Assembly: GCA_013365365.1 (NCBI GenBank)
Contig: JABVXU010000033.1
Location: forward strand, 186,001 to 250,000
Length of the DNA stretch: 64,000 nt
DNA from: Cruorifilaria tuberocauda
Lineage: Eukaryota > Nematoda > Chromadorea > Rhabditida > Onchocercidae
Direction: 5' to 3'
Both the position numbers and the translations under genes were made by a program. Under the pieces are notes generated by a model, which did no database searches, had not been told where the DNA came from, and worked only from the letters and a program-made list of their open reading frames with translations. Positions 1-12,720 of the stretch are shown here, piece by piece. Numbering within the stretch: the first letter of the stretch is position 1; each line of letters begins with the position of its first letter.

Positions 1-1590
1 AGAAATAATAAAATTACTTTTCATTTTCACCGTACTCATTTTCAAAATGATTTTTAGTGTATTTTGTTATAAATTCAGACCGATAAAATAGTACAAAACT
101 CTTTTCTACCATATCTATTTAATTTCTTCATCTAAAATTTCGATTTTAAATAGTGTAATTTCATTTAGATTCTTGAAGTTAAACTTAAAAATATCATTTT
201 CATAAAAAAGAACCAACGATTTTTAAATTATTGAAAAATTTTAATGACAAAATTTCATAATTTTGCCATTTCCATTTGTCAATCTTATTCGCCCATATTT
301 ATTGAAGATATTTTTTGTTTAAAATACTATTTGAATGAGAACAACAAATGAGAGATATACAAATATTCTTCTTGATGGAACCAATTAAACACGCATAAAT
401 AATTTCGATTTAAAATTCATTTGCTCTACCGTTTTTTTCTGCGAAAGATTTATGATATACTTCAATTTAGACTTACCTTAACAAAAATTCCTGTAAATTT
501 CTTTAGAAACAAAAGCATCATGTTATATTCTTGAGGAGATCATAATCATTAAAACCTTAAATATTTTATTATTTAATCCACATTTCTCCTTGTCGTTATA
601 TCATCTAACTTCATGATAACTGTAATCGAAGAATGAATGAAAGTTGATGTTTATTAAGTTAGAGTAAGTCAGAGATGAGACGAAAGATAATATAAATTTG
701 ATAAGTTGAAATAAACTGATGCATATGGGAAATAAGAGTGATTGGTATTGGTAGTAGAAGAGATGGATGTGTATCGATGGTGTAATAGCTCTCGATTTGA
801 TGAGCCCAATTTCTCGACCTCAACTCGACTTCTCTCTTCAACTTTCCTGTCTCTCTAATTAGTTCAAGTGAAACAAATGTTTAAAGATGGCTTCCTTATT
901 CTCTTTTATTTGATTATCTTACTACCAATTTCATTTTATTATCACTCATTTCAAATTTTTAAAGCTGGGAGTTACCAGTGCTCTCAATCAGTCTGAGAAA
1001 CATATGGTTTTCATTGTGTTTATGTTTAATATATTTCTCCAATATAAATAAAAGCAGATGTTTTTTAACTTTCTTCAAGATTAAGCATATCTATTTATTT
1101 TTACTGAAGCATTTCAATCAAAACTGTTTCCTGAAAAATGATATCCGACTTTCTATTCGGTTAACACATAATTTGAAATTTCCATTTTTATGCTTTTTCA
1201 AAATTTGATATTTGCATATTAAAAAACAAACACTGAAAAATAAATTTTAACTTCGAAAAAATATTTTCTTCTCATAGATACTTTTCTCGAAACAATAAAT
1301 TTAGTTAAAGTTTAAAGATATTTTTAATTAAGTTTTTTGATCTCTCGAAATAAATTCAAAAACAATCCTAAATTTTTATTCACCCATCTTTTAATATCTT
1401 TTTTATCTTTTTTTAATAATATCTTTTTGTCTTTTCTTTTCTTTTTTTTTTTCCAATTTTTTGTCAAAATATAATTTAATGCTTTCACTCAAATTTCTTT
1501 TTTAAAGATATTTCGAGAGAGGAATTCCATTTTAATTTTGGTGAAACCAACTTTAAATAATTAAATGTATCTAATCAGCTCAACTTTTGT

Positions 1591-1636
1591 ATATATATCT
1601 ATATATATGTATATCGAGAGAGAGAGAGAGAGAGAT
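1591..1636. repeat. (AT)n-(GA)n compound microsatellite
   Basis: An AT-alternating tract (tatatatctatatatatg) runs directly into about nine uninterrupted GA units. It is a simple sequence repeat with no coding content and is likely polymorphic. Confidence 0.9.
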
Positions 1637-2160
1637 GAAAATGATTACAAATAATAAATGTTATATAAATTAAGAAGTTCTTAGGTGAAATAATATATAA
1701 AGTGATTTTTCATTTTCCAAATTCAATTCCAGTTTACTATTTTTGAATTCGGAATATTGAAAATATTTGTAAAATTTGTTTAATTATGCAACTTTTTAAT
1801 AATGCTCATGCTTAATTCAAAAATGAATGCATTCATGATAATTGATAATATTTATTTGTAGAAAATTGTAATAAATTTGAAGAAACAAAAGTTACTTACT
1901 TTCATATTCAGTTATATGCAAGAGTGTGCTAAAGTATATGGATGCATGGAGACATACATAGGGAATGTATGTGTACATTTTACCTGTACACACATATGTA
2001 ATACGAGTTGTAGAAGGAAGAAGGAAGGAAGGATATTGATGGTGGTGTTTACAGAGTTGACACGTTTGCAGATAACCTGAATGAATAACTCAGACGGGAT
2101 GATGGAATGGTTGGTGTCAGCGACGATGAAGGTGATGCTGTGATGAAGATGGCTTCTGAT

Positions 2161-2161
2161 G

Positions 2162-2198
<37 letters not shown>

Positions 2199-2200
2199 GA
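2161..2200. repeat. (TTG)n trinucleotide repeat
   Basis: About thirteen consecutive TTG units. On the minus strand they read as a poly-glutamine run inside an open frame of 97 codons, but that frame has no splice context or family similarity, so I treat it as a microsatellite and not as a polyQ protein. Confidence 0.85.
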
Positions 2201-3109
2201 ACCATTTCGGAGAAACTGTCAATGAACCAACGAATGAATGAATATTTTCTTGATCGCTTCCAATGATTGGTGAGTATTTCTAATTTTGAAATTAATACAT
2301 TAATTGCTAATGAAATCGTTTGAAATTAATTGTTATTTATTTTTTTTTAACTCTTTAGTATTCCAATTTTACATTATAATTTAGTGAAATTCTAAAAAAA
2401 TTGTTATGAATTTTTAAATTTTATTTACAGTAATGCGGTTTTAGAAAAATGATTTCATCAAATCTTAAATTTTGAAAAACTGTAAAATTTCATCAAAAAA
2501 GTTCATCTTTTTTCTGAAGTATTCTTACGATGAGTACTTCATTTTGCAAGAGTTTACAAGGAGGATAACTTCCCTCATGAAAACGGAAAAATCTGAAATT
2601 TGGTCATATGAAAAAGAAAATAAGTAGCATACGTCGTAATACAAATACACTTTAACTTTAATTTGAAATGTTATTTCGCAAAATAAACTTTCGATCAGAA
2701 TTCTTTTATTCTTTATAGCAATTTATATACAGATTATCTACGTCACTCTTTTTCTCGATGGAAGAAAATATCTTATCAATAGATTTCTGATCATTAATTC
2801 ATAGAGTAAATTGTTAATTTAATACATGAGTTTTAATATATATTGGCTAACAACCATTAAGGATGATAATATGAAATGCACTGCACAATAAGTATCAATA
2901 AAGACGTATTTTACGTAATAACGTGAAGAATCGGTTAAAAGAGAAAGAGAATAACTCGTATCTAAAAAAATCATTCGACTCTAAATGATCTTAAGATAAT
3001 TTTAAGTTTTCATTATTTTAAATTCGATTAGCTTAAATATGATTTAGTAAGACTTGATAAAGTTTAGGTTTTATTAGATTCAACGTTTGCTATCATCCTG
3101 GTTACGGCA

Positions 3110-6100
3110 ATGGCATTAACATGGCGTAAAGGGAAAGGGCGATTGCGACGTATGACGCGATCTATCTTTCCGACATTACTTGGTATGATCGTTGGTATAT
3201 CTGCAACATTGATCTTCACGGCTGTGCGACGTTTACCACATGATATTTGCAGCAAACTTCTGACGCAAGTACGCACCATTTTCATTAACTCCACTTTCTT
3301 TCATTAAAATTTAGAATTTATTGTTACTTCCAACGGAAGTAATATTATTCAATATCTTATTATTAAGCATTCTTGATTTTATCCATCAATCTTTCTAAGA
3401 GCTTTTTTACTAAAAAATGATTTTTTGAATCAATATCGACTGTTCTATTTCTTAATTCTCCTATCCAGTTGGAGAAGGAATGGTTCATTTTGTGAAAGAA
3501 TAACTGATGCTAATTTTGAAATGAAAGAACCATTTGTGCTTAGATAATACTATCGCCACTAGACTAGACCTTATTTCACTAAGTGCCATTTATTTTAAAT
3601 AATTGAATAACTAATAATAGTAAATTCATTATTTCTTTAGTAATACTGCAGTCGAAAACAGAATTATTAAAATATGAAATTTAGGTGTAAGATAAAAATG
3701 TGATTAGATCCATTCTCGGTTTGAGTATAACTATTAGTATAATATATTACAATAATTGGTAGTATACTGTAGAAGAAAGAACCTCAATTACTACTTGTTG
3801 GTGTGATGACAGCAGCAAAATACGTGGATACGAGAGCGTATGAGGTATGGAAAACGTGGGCTCAACGTATCCCAGGAAAGGTTTGAATTCTATAAATTTC
3901 AAAAATTTTAATAAGAAATTTTTTGAATTTAATAAAAATTGATTGTGAAAACTTTTAAATTAACTTTTTAAATTTTAGCTATTATTTTTCGTAGCCGAAG
4001 GGACAATAACAAGCCACAGTGATATGCCAGTGATTCGTTTGAAAGGTGTCACTGATATTTATCCACCACAGAAGAAATCATTTGTTATGCTAAAATGGAT
4101 GGCTGATCATCATGTCTGTTTATTAATTTGTGCTTATTAAATATCTGAAGATTACAGAATAGATAAATTATAAGTTCACTTAGACAAAACTAAATCTTTA
4201 TTTATATTCTGAATTTATTAGATAATAGATAAATTACAGAAAAAGAGAGTACCTGTTAAATTTCTGACACGATCAGTGTGATGGGAAAGGAAAGGACATC
4301 ACTTGACACTTTTCTCACGATACACAATCTCAGTTTCGATCTAATTTTACTACCGCAATAGAGAAATTTCATTTTTCGTTTTTTAAATTTCACAGAATAA
4401 ATTGAGATGACGTAACGGACCTTAGATTGCTTAGATTGCCGTGTGGACGAGAAGGGTCTGTAAAATGGGACGGACGAATAGTCATTTTCTGTTCTCTATA
4501 AAATGAACCATAAAGAACAATTTTATTTAATAAAAGAATATTTCCGGTGATAAACTCTTCTTCATTCTTTCAAACAAAAATTTCTTGTTTTGATTTATTT
4601 CAAATTTCTATTTCAAGAAATCAATAACATAATGTAATTAAGTAATTAATTATTTTGAAATAAAAAAAGCGAGCAATCAATCAAAAACTGAGAAGAAAGT
4701 TGGATGAAAATCAACTTCAGTTCTTCTTTCTCAAAAGATCAGAATATTAATGATTTGTTGATTATTGTAAATCAATGTTAAGAATACTTGATATCAGATT
4801 CAATTTCAAGGATTTGTTTAGACTTTACCAATTTTGGAAAATAATTAGATATCAATTTTTGGAGATTTTACCCTCGATTTCTTTTAAATATTTAAAAGAT
4901 TTTCTGATTTCGAATTAATTTTAGAGAGAAATTTCAGTTAGATGATTTCGATTGGTTTATGCGAGCTGATGACGATTTGTATGTGCGTGGAGAACAATTA
5001 GAGACATTGCTAAGGTTTATCTTTCCAATAAATTTCCCATAGCTAAACATTGAACATTTCTAATTTTAAGATTGCTTAAAATTTGAATTTTAAAAATCTT
5101 TTTTTTTAAATTTTTGCTTTTAAAAATCTGCAGGATCTGCGAAATTTTGTTATCGATCAACTGTCTATGATAAATGAACTGAATGAACACAGTCAAGGAT
5201 CACATAAATATCTCTGACATTATCCGCCCAAAATTCATACATTTTTATTTATCAGATCTTTAAATTCGGATAAAGCGCATTTAATTGGCCAAGCTGGATT
5301 GGGCAATACGGCTGAATATGGACAGCTAGCTCTCGGTCAAGAGGATAACTACTGCATGGGTGGACCGGGTATTGTGATGTCTCGAATGACCTTACGTCTC
5401 GTTGCTCCACATTTGCGTTCATGCTTGATGGAAATGTTCACTACGCATGAAGATGTCGAACTTGGAAGGTACTATTTAGTAATATTTCATATGGCAATGC
5501 GATTATCACTATTATTATATGCTATTAACCTTTGTTACCAATTATAATTAGTATCAATTATTAGCTATGAAGTAACGGTAGTATCTTATTTCCGTTGTTT
5601 TAGTTTACTTTTCTTCTTGCAAAAGTAATTCAATTAAAAATAGATCAATTTGACGTAAGGACCACTCATTGAAGTCATACTCTGATTGTATTTGCACAGT
5701 TAATTTCATATTATTTAGATGTATACGTAAGCATGTTGGTGTCACATGTACGTGGAATTACGAGATGCAGACCTTATTTCATAATAATCAAACAGTACCA
5801 AATGCTTATCAAGGTAGTTTGACTGAGTTACGTCATGCCATCACATTACATCCGGTCAAACGTCCATCAATAATGCGTCGAATTCATGTTCACAATCATA
5901 TCCTCCGGCTTGCTAAATTGCGTTCCACACGCGTAACATTATTGAATGAATTACCGAATCATAAACCACCATCACTTACACGTCATATCTCAAATTCAAC
6001 TCGCGATCTTTTTCACTGGGATTTTATTTCATCAAACAATATTTTGTTTTGTGCTGGTCAAGTGAATTGTCCAAGGCATACGCTTGATTTAAGTATACGA

Positions 6101-8411
6101 ATTGCACTCAGTGAAATTATCACACAGGTATTATCATCTTATCTTTGTACTATTATTGCTATCATCAATCCTATCTTCTATTAGTATCATCGCATTCTCT
6201 CATTTATTAAATAATAGTGTAAACATTTACCTATCAATAAATGCGTGTTTCATAAACTTCTTTGCAACTTAACTTTCATTGCATTCAGTCTTCATGTAGT
6301 AAGTTGAAATATTTTAAAGCTTTTCGATGAATTCAATGCAAATGCTCGACAGCGTGGTCGTATACTACGATTTCAAAACATTCAATACGGTTACATGAGA
6401 GTTGAACCACGTCATGGTGTTGATTATGTTCTCGACATGGTATTGTGGTTTAAGAAGATACGTCCACCACACAGGTTGCTTCTTTATTTTTCACCAGTAG
6501 TTAGAAAATTAATGCTGGATTTCGAAGCATCAGTATTTTTTATGAGATTATTTACATAATATCTGTTATATTGAATTAGAATAATTGTACATATTACCTG
6601 TATCATTTTACAGAGCAACACTTTCTGTTCGTCGTCATGCATACATTCAACAAACATTTGGTTCGTTGGAAATTATGCCAGATAGTTTTTTTCGGGATAC
6701 TTTACGGCAACGTATCGCTAAAAGTATCACTTTATGGAAACAAACAAATGAATCAAAAGATTTCAATTGGAAGCAAATGAAATTATCCCCGGAAAAATTC
6801 CACGTACATATGATATTGCCTCTTGCCGGAAGAGCTGATTCTTTTAAAAGGTTAATTTTTCTTTTATTAATAAGTTAAAAAACTTAATGAGTTTCGTTTT
6901 AATTTTTTCGGACTTCTCAAAGCTGCAAATCTTCCTGTAACATTTTTTTTCTTGCAAAATCTGTAATTATTAATTAAATTAGAGAAACTGTGGGGGTTAT
7001 ATCTTCGTAATAATGAAATATAAATTAGCGTAAAAAAATGGGAAGTTAATAAATTATTGATAATCAAATGTAATGATAATTATCATGCATTAACTTCTCT
7101 ATAGATTTGCAAATAATCTGAGAACGGTATGTCTCAATAGACGGATATTTTCACTTATTTTGGTAATTTATGATTCGGTACCCGATATCGATGCAGCAAT
7201 TACAGCGTTAATCAATGAGCTTAAATTGGAAATTGATGTTAGAGTTCGTTTTGTATTCTTTTTGATAACATTAGTTTGAAGTTGATCAATTTACAGCAAT
7301 TTATTACCTGACCATTGACTTCACAGGTGTCTAAATAATTAGCGATTCTATCTTCGATCATGAAGAGTTATTTCTAATATCGGAAATTTGGAGTAGATTT
7401 TGATAGATACTTGATATGCCCAAATATACATTCACCAGTTACTAAATCGTTTTAAAGTATGGAATTCAAAGAATAAGCATCGAATTGCTGCTTGCAAACA
7501 TTTCAGTATAGTAATAGCAATGAAAAGGAGTTACTACTGGAGTTATTATATTTATTTTTCATTTTTGTTACTGTATAACTGTAAAGTTTTCCAGGTTGTC
7601 AATATGGGTTCACAACCATTTAGTCGTGGTGTTGCACTTTCCCGTGGTGCTGATATTTTAGGACCAGATGACTTAATGTTTTTTATTGATGTTGACATCC
7701 TTTTTACTTGTGATACTCTTGATCGGGTCATACGTAATACTGTACGTGGCGCTCAGGTAAATTAGTCTGCTTTTTAGTATCAATTTTTAAATAATACTTT
7801 TTTAATTCTGGCCAAAATTCAAGAAATAAAATTTTGAAAATAAGAGTAGAGAAATTTCAGGTATATTTTCCGATAGTATTCAGCGAATATTCACCAGAAA
7901 CATGGTCGGATAGTGACCGATTGCTTTCTGACGCATTTCATTATGGTCGAAGAAGAGGTTACTTCCGACATTTTGGATTTGGATTAGTGTCCATTTACAA
8001 ATCTGATTTAGATCTCATTGGAGGAATGAACTTGAGTATAAAGGTGAGATATCACTATATTTCAATATGGAGGGAAGGGTTGAAGTTATAAGTTTGTTGG
8101 GTTCCATTAAGTTCCACTTTAAATTTTTCTAAAGAGAAACCCATATTGAATGAAATATAATTCTAATACAAAGTTGAAATAAAATACCATTTTAGGGATG
8201 GGGCATGGAAGATGTTGATTTTTTTGAAAAATGTGTCCACTCACCCCTACGTATAATGCGTGCACCGGATCCAGGTCTTGTTCACATCTATCATTCCATA
8301 CATTGTGCCGAATCACTCCCGGAAAAACAGTATGTTATGTGTATTGGTTCAAAGGCAGCAAGTTTAGCATCGTTAGATTCTCTGGTTGACCAATTATCTG
8401 TATATTCTTGA
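3110..8411 (+). CDS. sqv-5: Chondroitin sulfate synthase (SQV-5/CHSY family), 12 exons
   Basis: Bifunctional Golgi glycosyltransferase that polymerises chondroitin by alternately adding GlcA and GalNAc from UDP-sugars. Exons with consistent phase: 3110-3268, 3773-3880, 3979-4113, 4938-5014, 5256-5468, 5719-6127, 6320-6474, 6614-6850, 7105 to about 7252, 7595-7756, 7861-8043, 8196-8411, giving about 733 aa, close to the family's usual length. The N-terminus is basic ([15 protein letters not shown]) followed by one hydrophobic segment, a type II Golgi anchor. The first transferase domain carries the DxD-type motif MRADDDLYV and the family motif [10 protein letters not shown]; the second carries FIDVDILFT and the WGMEDVDFF motif of beta-4-GalNAc transferases. 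The donor site of exon 9 is not certain: gt at 7238, 7244 or 7253 would all keep frame. The start is the first ATG ahead of the basic anchor. In C. elegans the family is needed for vulval morphogenesis and cytokinesis. Confidence 0.93.
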
Positions 8412-9346
8412 CACCTGCTCAACTTTAGGCTTTTATCAAAATCAAAATTGAATCGGGAATTCAAGTTTGCGCCCGAAATTATTCAATTAAAATAATTGAA
8501 TATATGTAAAATAATCTGTCCGATAATGGTAAGATTAATTTATTATAAATCAGTATAGTTATGCTATAATATGCTTATTATATTATTGCTTATAATATGC
8601 TATAATAATATGCTTATTTTCATTCTCAGGCTGGTCCAATTTGAGCTTTGAATTTCAAAATTTATCTCTGTCACTACTGCTCATTTCCCACATACAGTTG
8701 TTGTTTTTGTTTGTTAATGAATTTTCAAATGCGACAATATGCACAAGGCTGCATAGATTACAACTATTGCATATAATGACAATTTATTCATTGTTCTAGC
8801 CCAGACTTACGACAATGATAAGAATATTAAGATGATAGAATTAAATTGAGAACTGGAAATTGGATTGACCTACATTATCTATAAGCATTGTAATGATATA
8901 AAAATGTTGCATTTTCCAATTCAGAATCAATTTAAGGGAGTTTTCATCAAAGAAATATTGTTGTAAGCCTACATTTTGTGCCGAACAATACTTTGAAAAT
9001 ATTAGACAAACTGTTTTAATAATTCACTTAAAAAATTTAATAAAAAATTCAAATCGTATATAGTTGTTCATACTCGAGCACAGAGATGAAAAAGCATGAC
9101 CCATGATCTCAAGAGTTATTTTAATAAGCTTAAACATGAAAGAAACTTTATGAAACTGTATTCTTCAAAATCTCTTAATGTAATCAGATAATTTGAATTG
9201 CTTCTTAATTTTTGCCTCCAAAAACGCAGATTAAATATTTCTATGTTCATGCTTTGGTACGGCCGAAGGCAGAAGTAATGGAGTCATTTTAGAGAGAAGT
9301 TACATTCTTCGGCTGTATTGAAAAGGAAAAACGACTAATGTAATTC
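8412..9346. other. Intergenic region between convergent genes
   Basis: This is the space between the 3' ends of the chondroitin synthase (+) and ALG10 (-) genes. Both 3' UTRs must lie here. It contains an imperfect AT-rich tandem (units like tataatatgcttat) near 8.57-8.62 kb. No exon was recognised. Confidence 0.6.
8566..8618. repeat. Imperfect tandem repeat, unit about tataatatgcttat
   Basis: Three to four degenerate copies of an AT-rich unit of about 14-17 bases lie side by side just downstream of the chondroitin synthase stop codon. It is probably part of the 3' UTR or flanking DNA. Confidence 0.6.
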
Positions 9347-10964
9347 TCACCACATGAATCTCTGTTTAACGCCTGGCTCATGTAACCATTCGAAAGGCCA
9401 ATACAGGAACACATACAAAACGGCAGCATTTATAAGGAATTCATAGATTAATTCCAAAATAATTACTGGAATTCGCTGCTCTGGATAGCTAAGGCGCCAA
9501 AAAATGTATGGTACAATGAAATATCTTGGCTCCAACAAATATGCCGGTACTAGTACTGCCGCTGTTCCCAAAATATATAGAAAAGTAAGTGCTCTTGGAA
9601 TGTGCTCCATCATTTGGCTAAATAACTGAAGTGCTATGATATAGAGGATTATAGTAACATACTTGCAATACGGATGACGTAAAAACCATCGTCTCCAAAT
9701 GTAAAAAGTGAAGTGTCGATTGTCAGCCAACAAATATGGATGTTGAAACGTGAAAAAGTAAACACAACAGATAAAAATTAAACAGGATATCAACAATTTA
9801 AGAGGCTCATGGATGATATACGTATGACATTGATAAGTTTTGGGGGAGAATGCTAACAAAGGTGCTGAACTGAAACACAAAAAGATCAAAAAATAACAAA
9901 TCTGCATGAAATGGGCTACTGGTTGATGGGCTAAACGATCACCGAGTACTATACTATTATCATTCAATATGAAAAAGATAATAAAACCAATAGGTAATAA
10001 CAATAACGACCAGAGATGCAGCAAGCTCCTAATCAGCACTATTATTGATAAGGAACCATTATTCTTTTTGAATAAAATAAACAAATGAGTTAAACCATAG
10101 ACTGCTGCCCAAATGATATTTGTTTGTCTGGTACATATGGAAATAACAAAAATTGAAGAGGATAGTATACCCGGTTGAAGTGAAGTAGCCCACAATACTG
10201 TTGTTAATGATAACAAATCAGTATAATAAAGAAATGACGAATGAAAAAGTACAGGTACTAATAGAGCACTCAGGGAACTTAATGCAAATTCCAGATATCG
10301 AGAACTCGACTTGATTGCAAGTTTCTGGAAAAGTTGTCGGAATCGGATGCAACCAACAAAAGCGAAAGGAATCAAAGCAGAATTCGTATATCTTTCATAA
10401 CCACAAAAAAATGGTAGTGAGAGTACATATAAAGCTGGTGGTGTTGTAATTTTTGGATTCCATCTGAAACCATCTTCATAGTAATTCATAAATGAAAGAA
10501 TTACGAATAGAAAAAGATCACTCCAACCTAAGAAAGTTAAAAGTATACGGTTGTCCAATAAAATGTAAAAAGTCATTTTATCCGATTGGTTAATTATAAT
10601 TTTTAAATTGCCCAAGTAAATTATAGACATAACCCAGCTAATCTACCATCTATTATCATTTCCAAGATAACATTTCCAAGAAACACTCTCATACGTATAA
10701 ATATACATACATAAATATACATACATCTATGATTTAACAAAAACATTCTCAAATGATGCCTTCTGATTACTGATATAGGGCTTATTGATAGAGCACGTAA
10801 TGATTAAGCAAGAATTATAACTGACGTGAGATTGAATTCACAAAAACGTCGTGCTTGATCAGTGTGAAAAATTTCGTCCATATAAGGTTCCGGTACAATT
10901 TTATATACATGGTTTACGAGGAAGGAATGTAATATACCAAGAAAACTGCCAATAAACCAGTCCA
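9347..10964 (-). CDS. ALG10: ALG10/DIE2 alpha-1,2-glucosyltransferase (5' end incomplete)
   Basis: ER membrane enzyme that adds the terminal (third) glucose from dolichol-P-glucose to the lipid-linked oligosaccharide used in N-glycosylation. The main exon, 10463-9347, encodes the ITTPPALY segment, the TRQTNIIW motif, many membrane helices and the family C-terminus QRFMW. An unbroken frame extends it to 10630, but those extra residues read through an intron: TTTCAG sits at 10469-10464, and an upstream exon at 10964-10826 encodes the family hallmark PYMDEIFHTDQARRFCEFN. Joining them (donor gtcagt at 10825, phase 2) gives NLTWNPKITTPP, as expected for ALG10. No in-frame ATG precedes the hallmark; TAA lies immediately before the probable acceptor at 10965, so at least one further short 5' exon is missing. 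The visible part is about 418 aa; the human protein has 473. Confidence 0.9.
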
Positions 10965-10970
10965 CTTAAA

Positions 10971-12720
10971 TGAGAGAAAATTAAAAAATTTTCAAACCGT
11001 AAATCTACTATTTACTACATAATTTTGTAAGGATAATTTGTAAAGATAATTTTTCCTTGCCAGCAAGGAAAGATCTATTGCAATATCGTTATTAATACCA
11101 AATTCTGAATGAGCTGTAAAAAGACATGCACTGTACACTGATGTTTAAGGTTTGATAAAACGATTCAACTCAATCAATTCTAAAAATCAGATTCATAAAA
11201 AATGAAAATGTTATTCCCTTTTTTCCAGACTTTCTAGAAAACAAAATAACAATAAACAATTAGTGCAATATTTGCCATAAAAATCTGAAAAGAAATATTT
11301 TCGTGCTATTTTTTAATTCAAGATGAATAAGAATTTCACCAAACCAGAACTTTTTTTCGAAAATATGAAAACGATATACCTATTCTACCGCTCATTCTTT
11401 ACTGCGTTATTATATAAATCAGCTTCTTTTCTCTATCCGAATAATTATTGTCTCTTCCTGAATAGTTACTCCTGCTTCCGGGATAACAGAAATCTGTTGT
11501 TGTAACATCGGTCTATCTGCTATAAGTGCGAAATATTGCCGTTGTAACTGGCACAGTTGCGGGACACAAATCATGAAGTGACAAACCAATTAACTGATAA
11601 GTTCAGCACTGCCGGAATTACTGGAATAGAGACTTCCGTAAAAACATTGCCGTTACTGGAACTACATTTCGCACGCCAACTGCTAACGAATTAGTCTCAG
11701 ACTGAGTGACTTGTACATTCGATGGCTCGGCGTGTATAGAAGTGAGTGGGTGGCGGGGGTTTGGATAGTTTGGTTGATGGTTGATTTTTTATACGTGGAA
11801 GATTGTTGATGTGACTATTGACTTAGCTATCGTTTTAGTGATTTATTTCATCTCTATAAGGTGCTTTATCAGTTTCATGGTAATCATGATGTGATAAGCA
11901 GATATCTCAGTCTTCGAGTCACTTTGTCTTGAATTTTATGCACTGTATAATGGAGTTTGCATGTTATAAAATGCAAAAAATGATTAGGAATTTTAAAATA
12001 AAACTATTCAATTAAGACTTATTAAATTATGAATGCATCGAATATCATATGTTTAGTTTTATAATCTTTAGAATAAAAATATGCTACAAATAGGAATAAA
12101 AATAGCAAGCACAAAGACTTAGCATGTGATTATATCAAATCTGTAAGTGTGCAAATAAATTGAATGTATAAAGATATATCAAAGTTTAAATGTCAACCAT
12201 CTATCTTTCATAAGTAATGACTTTGTTATTATAGGAAAGAATGATTCTTTACATCCCAAAGAAAAGTAGAAGAGAAAATAGTAATGGGACCTTAAATTAT
12301 ATTATTATCCTTCACTCTGATGGATTCTCTTTGCTTTCTTTTCAAAGATATCACAATTTTTTTAGATATTTTTAAGTTTTTAGTATCTTAATGAAATTAA
12401 CGAATAAAGTAAATTAGGCAAGTAGAGCGAACACTAAGCTTATTTTGAAGAAAATCGGAAATTTGGCCTGAACTGATATTATAAAAACATTTATGAAGAT
12501 TCTAAGGCTTATTCATTTCAGTGTATTTCAGTTCAATTCAACAAGATTCAAGTTATGCTATATTAGAAACTTATCTGTGTCCAGTTAAATTTTTTTTTAC
12601 TTTTCTATCATGTGTTCAATTAGAAAAATGATTTATCTGGTCCCTATTATGTTACCCGTCTACTGCATTTTAGATTAAAAAGTCTGATTAAAATCCTGTT
12701 GCTTCAAATATTTGACGGAT
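10971..12720. other. Region between divergent ALG10 and GCSH
   Basis: This should hold the first exon and promoter of ALG10 (minus) and the promoter of the glycine cleavage H gene (plus). No convincing coding exon was found. A relatively GC-rich patch at 11.5-11.77 kb contains three related copies of a motif of about 20 bases (see findings). A minus-strand stretch near 11507-11410 is open (begins MLQQQISVIPEAG) but has no known relative and no clear splice donor. Confidence 0.5.

Larger units (their letters stand above)
1..3109. other. AT-rich intergenic region upstream of chondroitin synthase
   Basis: No exon chain with matching splice phases could be built here on either strand. The short open frames have low-complexity, AT-driven composition and resemble no family I know. 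The region holds poly-T/A tracts, an (AT)n/(GA)n microsatellite near 1.6 kb and a (TTG)n tract near 2.16 kb. The last few hundred bases presumably contain the promoter and 5' UTR of the chondroitin synthase gene; no specific element is recognisable. Confidence 0.6.

Noticed and set aside
1912..2205. Minus-strand poly-glutamine protein
   Set aside because: The glutamines come from a pure (TTG)n microsatellite, and the remaining residues have no splice context or family similarity.
10464..10630. N-terminal 56 codons of the long ALG10 open frame as coding sequence
   Set aside because: They lie in an intron: TTTCAG borders the conserved part, and the true upstream exon with the MDEIFH motif is at 10964-10826.
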